NCBI GenBank assembly: GCA_007858575.1
Contig: CP042279.1
Coordinates: 2,852,001 to 2,916,000, forward strand
Direction of reading: 5' to 3'
Length of the DNA: 64,000 bases
Origin: Streptomyces sp. WAC08241
GTDB taxonomy: Bacteria > Actinomycetota > Actinomycetes > Streptomycetales > Streptomycetaceae
Shown here: positions 58,892 to 64,000 of the stretch, in pieces
Layout: the number at the start of each line of letters is the position of its first letter
Numbering within the stretch: position 1 is the first letter of the stretch
Program-made: the position numbers and the translations under genes
The notes under the pieces: model-generated
Database searches by the model: none
Seen by the model: the letters and a program-made list of their open reading frames with translations, nothing else
What the model was told of the DNA's origin: nothing

Positions 58892-60322
58892 CTAATTTTC
58901 GCGGGCGGAGGCGCGCAGGCGCCGCCAGACCGCCTTCGCCGCGTTGTGCCCGGACATGCCGTGCACGCCGGGGCCGGGCGGGGTGGCGGAGGAGCAGAGG
59001 AAGACCGCGGGGTGCGGTGTGTCGTAGGGGCGCGGCGACAGGGTGGGGCGCAGCAGGAGCTGGAGGCCGCGGGCGGCGCCGCAGGCGATGTCGCCGCCGA
59101 CGTAGTTGGCGTTGCGCGCGACGAGTTCGGCGGGTCCGGCGGTGACGCGGGCCAGGACGCGGTCGCGGAAGCCGGGGCGAAGCGCTCGATCTGGCGCTCG
59201 ATCGCCCCGGTGAGGTCGCCGCGCCAACCGTTGGGCACGTGCCCGTACGCCCAGAAGACGTGCTTGCCCTCGGGGGCGCGGGAGGGTCGACGAGGCTGGG
59301 CTGGGCGGTGATGAGGAAGGGGGCGTCGGGGCGGTGCCGGAGGAGGCCTGGTTCAGGGCGGTGCCGATCTCCCCGGCGGTGGGGCCGATCTGGACGGTGC
59401 CGGCGCGCCGGGGCTCCTCGGCGGTCCAGGCACGGGTCCGTCGAGCGCGTAGTCGACCTTGAAGACGGCGGCGCCGTACCGGTAGTGGTCGTAGTGGCCG
59501 CCGAGACCGGCGATCCGGGCGAGGGCGGTGGGCGAGGTGTCGAAGACGTAGGCGCGGGCCGGCGGCAGGTCGTCGAGGCGCTTGACCTCGAAGTCGGTGT
59601 GGACGGCGCCGCCGAGGTCCTTCAGGTACGCGGCGAGGGCGTCGGAGACGGACTGCGAGCCGCCCCGGGGCAGCGGCCAGCCGCCGGCGTGGGCGGCGAG
59701 CGCGAAGACGAGGCCGACGGCTCCGGTGGCGAACCCGCCGAGCGGGGCGATGACGTGGCCGACGAGCCCGGCGAAGAGCGCCCGGGCCTTCTCGTCCCGG
59801 AAGCGGCGCATCAGCCAGGTGGAGGGCGGCAGCCCGGCGAGGCCGAAGCGGGCGAGGGTGACCGGGTCGCGGGGCAGCGCGGTGAGCGGCAGTTGCATGA
59901 AGTCCGCCGCCAGGGTGTCCCACTTGCCGAGGAAGGGGCGACGAGCCTGCGGTACGCCCCGGCGTCGCGCGGTCCGAAGGAGGCGGCGGTCTCGGCGACG
60001 GAGCGGGCGAGGACGGCGGCGGTGCCGTCGTCCCAGGGGTGGGCCATGGGCAGTTCGGGGTGGAGCCACTCCAGGCCGTACCGGTCGAGCGGCATGGTCT
60101 TGAAGACCGGCGAGCCGGCGCCGAGGGGTGCACGGCGGAACAGGGGTCGTGCCGGAAGCCGGGGAGGGTGAGCTCCTCGGTCCTGGCGCCGCCGCCGACG
60201 GTGGACTTCGCCTCGAAGACGGCCACGGAGAGGCTCCCTGCGGGCCAGCTCGACGGCGGCGGTCAGACCGTTGGGCCCCGCCCCACGACGACGGCGTCGA
60301 GCATCGGCGTCCTGTGCGTCAC
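58892..60322 (-). CDS. FAD-dependent oxidoreductase, phytoene desaturase-like
   Basis: About 475 residues with many breaks (near 60285, 60230, 60125, 59940, 59430, 59330, 59285, 59180). GTG start with AAGGAG upstream. The N-terminal dinucleotide motif reads after repair as [16 protein letters not shown], followed by [20 protein letters not shown]. Later blocks [40 protein letters not shown] and the C-terminal [20 protein letters not shown] with family-typical SSATPPGPG make a carotenoid-desaturase-like fold. No carotenoid genes are near, so it is more likely a general amine/isoprenoid oxidoreductase of unknown substrate. Confidence 0.85.
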
Positions 60323-60383
60323 CTGCGGGCTCCTTCGTCAGCCGGTGGCCGGGTTCTCAGGATAGGGGCCGGGCGCGGCGGCC

Positions 60384-61220
60384 TCACCGGCCCCCGAGGA
60401 GGGTCCGTATCCGCTCGGCGGTCGCCGCGTCGCGGGCCGCGGTGAACGGCAGCGCGTTGCCCCCGGTGACGCGGAAGGGCTCCCCGGCGACGGTGGTGTC
60501 CGTGCCGCCCGCCTCGGCGACCAGGAGGAGTCCGGCCGCGTGGTCCCACGCGTACTCCCAGGAGAAGGCGACCCCGGAGAGCGCCCCGCGCGCCACGGCG
60601 AGGTACTCGAGTCCGGCGGAGCCGGGGGGCGGGGCCGGACGCCGTCGGTGTCCAGGCCGAGCAGGGCGCGCTTCTGCTCCGGGGTGGTGTAGTCGGGGTG
60701 CGAGGAGGCGACCTCCAGGACCTCGCCGGGCGCGGGCGAACCGGCCCGCAGCGGCTCGCCGTTCAGCGTGGCGCCGCGGCCGCGGACCGCGACGGCCATC
60801 TGCTCCAGGGCGGGCGCGTACGTCCAGGAGGCGAGGACCTCGCCGTGCCGGGCGAGGGCGACGAGGGTGCAGAAGGCGGGATCGCCGTGGACGAACTGGC
60901 GGGTGCCGTCGACGGGGTCGACGATCCACACGGGCGCGTCGCCGCCCAGCGCGTCGTAGACCGCGGGATCGGCGTGGACGGCCTCCTCGCCGACGACCAC
61001 GGAGCCGGGCAGGAGCGCGGTGAGGGAGGCGGTGAGGTGGGCCTCGGCGGCCCGGTCGGCGACGGTGACCAGGTCAGTGCGGGCCGTTCTTCTCGACGAT
61101 CTCGTGGGCGGCGAGCTGCCGGAAGCGCGGTGTGATCTCGGCGGCGGCGGCCTTGCGGACCGCCTCCTCCACCTCGGTCGTACCGCCGGCGAGGACGTGC
61201 TCAAGGAAGTCTTCGATCAT
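60384..61220 (-). CDS. Inositol monophosphatase-family phosphatase
   Basis: Magnesium-dependent phosphatase of the inositol monophosphatase/CysQ/histidinol phosphatase superfamily, about 279 residues, with breaks near 61080 and 60640. Metal motifs: VVGEEAVHADPAVYDAL (Glu), WIVDPVDGTRQFVHGDPAFC (DxxDGT) and WEYAWDHAAGLLLVAEAGG (WDxAAG), all complete. The N-terminal helix EEAVRKAAAAEITPRFRQLA is typical. Substrate (myo-inositol phosphate, PAP or histidinol phosphate) cannot be told. Likely first gene of an operon with the oxidoreductase and YciO genes. Confidence 0.92.
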
Positions 61221-61331
61221 GCGTCCAGCCAAGCACGCCGCTCTGACAAACGGTATGGCGCATCCGTCACCGGGCGTTTCCCCGGAGAGTACCCTTTGGC
61301 CGAGTTCATCCCCTACCCGCAGGAGGAGCCC

Positions 61332-62385
61332 GTGCACGGCGAGTACAAGGTCCCGGGTGGAAAGCTGGTGGTCGTGGACCTGGACTCCGAGGACGGCGTC
61401 CTGCGGAACGTCCGGGTCGCGGGGACTTCTTCCTGGAGCCCGACGAGGCGATCCTCGCGATCGACCGGGCCCTGGAGGGCGCGCCGGCCGACACCGACGC
61501 CGCCGGGCTCGCGGCGCGGATCGACGCGGCGCTGCCGCCGGGCACGCACATGTTCGGCCTGACGTCGGAGGGGTCGGGATCGCGGTCCGCCGTGCCCTCG
61601 CCCACGCCACGGACTGGACCGACTACGACTGGCAGTTGATCCACGAGCCGCCGCGGTCCCCCGCCCTGCACATGGCGCTCGACGAGGTCCTGACGGCCGA
61701 GGTGGCGGCCGGCCGCCGCCCGCCGACCCTGCGGGTGTGGGAGTGGGGCGCCCCGGCGGTGGTGATCGGCAGCTTCCAGTCCCTGCGCAACGAGGTCGAC
61801 CCGGCGGCGGCCGAGCGGCACGGGATCCGGGTGGTGCGGCGGATCAGCGGCGGCGGGGCCATGTTCATCGAGCCGGGCAACACCATCACGTACTCGCTCT
61901 CCGTCCCCGACGCCCTGGTGCAGGGCCTGTCCTTCGCCGACAGCTACGCCTATCTGGACGACTGGGTGCTCGGCGCGCTCGGCGACATGGGGGTCCGGGC
62001 CTGGTACCAGCCGCTGAACGACATCGCCACGGACGCCGGGAAGATCGCGGGCGCCGCGCAGAAGCGGGTCGTCACGGGCGGGGGCGCGGTCCTGCACCAC
62101 GTGACGATGGCGTACGACATCGACGCGGACAAGATGACGGAGGTGCTCCGCATCGGCCGGGAGAAGCTCTCCGACAAGGGCACGAAGAGCGCGAAGAAGC
62201 GGGTGGACCCGCTGCGGCGCCAGACGGGCCTGTCGCGCGAGGCGGTGATCGGGCGGATGATCGCCTCCTTCCGGAACCGGTACGGCCTGTCGGAGGGCCG
62301 GCTCACGGCGGAGGAGCTGACGCGGGCGGAGGAGCTCGTGGAGTCCAAGTTCGGCACGGAGGAGTGGACGGCCCGGGTGCCGTAG
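61332..62385 (+). CDS. lplA: Lipoate-protein ligase with N-terminal accessory domain
   Basis: Attaches lipoate to 2-oxoacid dehydrogenases and the glycine cleavage H protein. About 352 residues. Residues 1-90 match the accessory domain that is at the C terminus in E. coli LplA (GEYKVPGGKLVVVDLDSEDG, FLEPDEAILAIDRALEG, LPPGTHMFGLTSEGVGIAVRR after breaks near 61425 and 61575). The catalytic domain follows: WQLIHEPPRSPALHMALDEV, RRISGGGAMFIEPGNTITYS (lipoyl-AMP site), YQPLNDIATDAGKIAGAAQK with the reactive Lys in GKIAG. GTG start with GGAGGAG. So the two domains are permuted compared with E. coli. Confidence 0.9.
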
Positions 62386-62389
62386 CCCG

Positions 62390-62452
62390 CTCCGTAAGGT
62401 CACCGCCGGGCTCCGTACGAACACCACCGGGCTCCGTAAGGTCACCGCCGGG
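62390..62452. repeat. Three tandem 21-bp repeats
   Basis: Three units of CTCCGTAAGGTCACCGCCGGG; the first and third are identical and the middle one has seven changes. They lie just after the lplA stop and may include a partial fourth copy. Non-coding spacer. Confidence 0.92.
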
Positions 62453-62603
62453 CCCCGCTCGAACGCCAGTCTGATCACCGTGCCCGGGTGACCGGAGCCC
62501 GTCCGGTTCGTTGATGCCGACGCGGGTCGGTGGGCGTGCAGAGGAAACGTCTTTGCACACCGCCGGCCCCGAGGAAGACGGCGTCGACGGTTCGGAGTTC
62601 TCC

Positions 62604-63410
62604 ATGGGATGGGCGCGGAAGCTCGTGGCCGCGGTCGCGGGTGCGGTGATGGGCGCGGGCCCGCTCGGGATCGCCCCGGCGCACGCGGTCGTCGGCGGCC
62701 ATGAGGCCCGGCCGCACCAGTACCCCTTCATGGCCGGGCTCGTGGACCTGAGGGAGCGCCGGGTGATGTGCGGCGGGGCGCTGATCGGCGACCGGTACGT
62801 GCTGACCGCCGCGCACTGCCTGACGGGCTCGTACGGCAGCACGGCGCGGGTGGGGTGCTGCTCGGCGACCACGACCTGACCACCGGGGACGACAGCCCGA
62901 ACGCGCTGCTCGCGGTCCCGGCCCGGTTCCTGACGCACCCGGAGTACGACCCGGAGACGCAGCGGAACGACATCGCGCTAATCGAGCTGTCCGAACCGGT
63001 CGCGGCCGGCCGGGACGTGCGCCCGGTCGCCCTCCCCGGCGCGTACGCGCACGGCACCTTCGACCACACGCGGGTCGAGGCCCCGGGCTGGGGCGCCACC
63101 TCGTTCGGCGGGCCCGCCTCCGACGTCCTGCGGACGGTGACCCTCGGCACCATGGGCAACGGCACGTGCGCCTCCCGGGCATGTCCCGGGTGACGCCCGC
63201 CCAGCTCTGCACGTACGCCCCCGGCCGCGACACCTGCCAGTACGACTCCGGCGGCCCCTCGTCCACACGGCGTCCCGGACGCCGTACCTGGTGGGCCTGG
63301 TCTCCTACGGGCGCGGCTGCGCCACCGACACCCCCGCCGTGAACACCCGCGTCTGGTCGTACCTCACCTGGATCGAACGGGTCACGGGGATGCCGGTCCG
63401 CGCCTCATGA
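62604..63410 (+). CDS. Secreted trypsin-like serine protease (S1)
   Basis: About 270 residues with breaks near 62855, 63178 and 63262. Signal peptide RKLVAAVAGAVMGAGPLGIA, then VVGGHEARPHQYPFMAG, the mature trypsin start. Triad: His in YVLTAAHCLTGS, Asp in RNDIALIELSE, Ser in DTCQYDSGGP, where the usual Gly before DSGGP is Tyr. C-terminal VGLVSYGRGCATDTPAVNTR with the Ser-Tyr-Gly of the S1 pocket. GGAG precedes the ATG. Possibly involved in nutrition or development; overlaps the convergent permease by 29 bp. Confidence 0.92.
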
Positions 63411-64000
63411 GGGCGGTGTACAGGAGCAGGGAGGCGGCGAGGCCGACGGCCCAGCCGTAGTCGGCGAGCGGCTCGAGGAAGGGGATCAGGCCGTCCTCGG
63501 GGAACGGGCCGGTGCCGGGGGCGGAGTGGGAGCCGCCCACGGCGAGGACCCCGCCGACGGCGAAGGCGAGGACGGCGACCGGGTTCCAGCCGCCCCGGTA
63601 CCAGTAGGGGCCGTCGGCCCGGTAGAGCCCGCCGAGGTCGAGGACGGTGCGGCGGACGAGCCAGTAGTCGGCGATGAGGATGCCGGCGACCGTCCCGAGG
63701 AGACCGCCGACCAGACCGAGCCAGGTGAAGATGTAGAGCTCGGGGGTGGCGGTGAGCTTCCACGGCATGATGACCACGCCGACGACGCCGGTGATCAGCG
63801 CGCCCGTGCGGAAGTCGATCAGCTTCGGGGCGAGGTGGGCGAGGTCGTACGCCGGGGAGACGACGTTCGCCGCGATGTTCACCGACAGGGTGGCCACCAG
63901 GACCGTCACCAGGGCGAAGAGGAGTCCGAAGACGTTGTCGGTCTTGGCCGCGAGGGCGACCGGGTCCCAGACGGGCGCCCCGTACACGGCCTGCGAGCCG
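63382..64000 (-). CDS. NCS1-family nucleobase/allantoin permease (5' end outside window)
   Basis: C-terminal ~206 residues of a sodium or proton symporter for cytosine, purines, uracil, hydantoin or allantoin. Helices: NVFGLLFALVTVLVATLSVN, LITGVVGVVIMPWKLTATPE, LYIFTWLGLVGGLLGTVAGI, PVAVLAFAVGGVLAVGG and GWAVGLAASLLLYTALM; PAYDLAHLAPKLIDFRTG and WLVRRTVLDLGGLYRADGPY are family-typical. The frame is unbroken in this part. The N terminus lies beyond the right edge. Confidence 0.9.
   Translation of the reverse strand, partial: GSQAVYGAPVWDPVALAAKTDNVFGLLFALVTVLVATLSVNIAANVVSPAYDLAHLAPKLIDFRTGALITGVVGVVIMPWKLTATPELYIFTWLGLVGGLLGTVAGILIADYWLVRRTVLDLGGLYRADGPYWYRGGWNPVAVLAFAVGGVLAVGGSHSAPGTGPFPEDGLIPFLEPLADYGWAVGLAASLLLYTALMRRGPASP

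Noticed and set aside
59353..60322. Carotenoid biosynthesis cluster
   Set aside because: The desaturase-like oxidoreductase stands alone; no phytoene synthase, cyclase or prenyl transferase is adjacent.
1..64000. Pseudogenes as explanation for broken frames
   Set aside because: Breaks occur evenly, including in central metabolism genes, and are mended by one base in a run; real decay would also show larger losses.
1..64000. tRNA, rRNA, CRISPR, insertion sequences, prophage or integrated element
   Set aside because: I found no cloverleaf-type sequence, spaced identical repeats with unique spacers, transposase or integrase, nor attachment-site duplication.

Overview
The window is a piece of a high-GC actinobacterial chromosome, almost certainly Streptomyces. 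Evidence: very strong GC bias at third codon positions, frequent GTG starts with GGAGG-type ribosome sites, families typical of the genus (DUF6204, DUF5107, Rv2578c-type radical SAM), and an ethylmalonyl-CoA gene block in the order I know from Streptomyces. I see no rRNA, tRNA, insertion sequence, prophage, CRISPR array or large biosynthetic cluster; it looks like ordinary chromosome.

The main caveat is sequence quality. Most genes longer than about 300 bp switch frame one or more times, yet protein homology continues without loss across each switch. Where I repaired the frame, one base had been lost, usually from a G or C run. By my reading there are on the order of ninety such breaks. I therefore annotate whole genes across the breaks as CDS and treat them as probable sequencing or assembly deletions, not decayed genes. 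Four genes also carry an in-frame TAG.

Layout. 0-7.5 kb: isochorismatase-type hydrolase (cut by the edge), YfeH-like transporter with divergent LysR regulator, long-chain acyl-CoA synthetase, aldo/keto reductase, ricin-type lectin, pterin dehydratase, XRE/MmyB regulator. 7.5-16.9 kb: small unknown proteins, a membrane-anchored phosphodiesterase-type protein, two metallo-beta-lactamase-fold hydrolases around a DedA protein, an aminotransferase-like protein lacking its PLP lysine, a Tat-exported sulfite-oxidase-type enzyme. 17-26.3 kb: acetyltransferases, methyltransferases, DUF5107/TPR protein, secreted PASTA-like protein, a GntR regulator with adenosine deaminase (sharing a candidate operator), D-Ala-D-Ala carboxypeptidase. 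26.4-33.7 kb: a peptide-degradation block (CocE-type, S66, S9, M20, M55). 33.8-42 kb: unknown conserved protein, MFS exporter fused to beta-sandwich domains, SRPBCC protein, radical SAM protein behind a LexA-type SOS box, TAP-like secreted peptidase, HEAT protein.

42.3-53.3 kb is the most coherent part: a tandem 3-hydroxyacyl-CoA dehydrogenase, a TetR regulator and the ethylmalonyl-CoA pathway genes ccr, ecm, mcl, mch and mcd for assimilating acetyl-CoA, followed by phosphatidylserine decarboxylase and synthase and a strong terminator. 53.3-64 kb: tandem-GNAT protein, glycerate kinase, orphan VapB-like protein, an alkylation-repair pair (Ogt, Ada-AlkA), Sua5/YciO-type protein, FAD oxidoreductase, inositol-phosphatase-type enzyme, lipoate ligase with N-terminal accessory domain, trypsin-like protease, and an NCS1 permease cut by the right edge.
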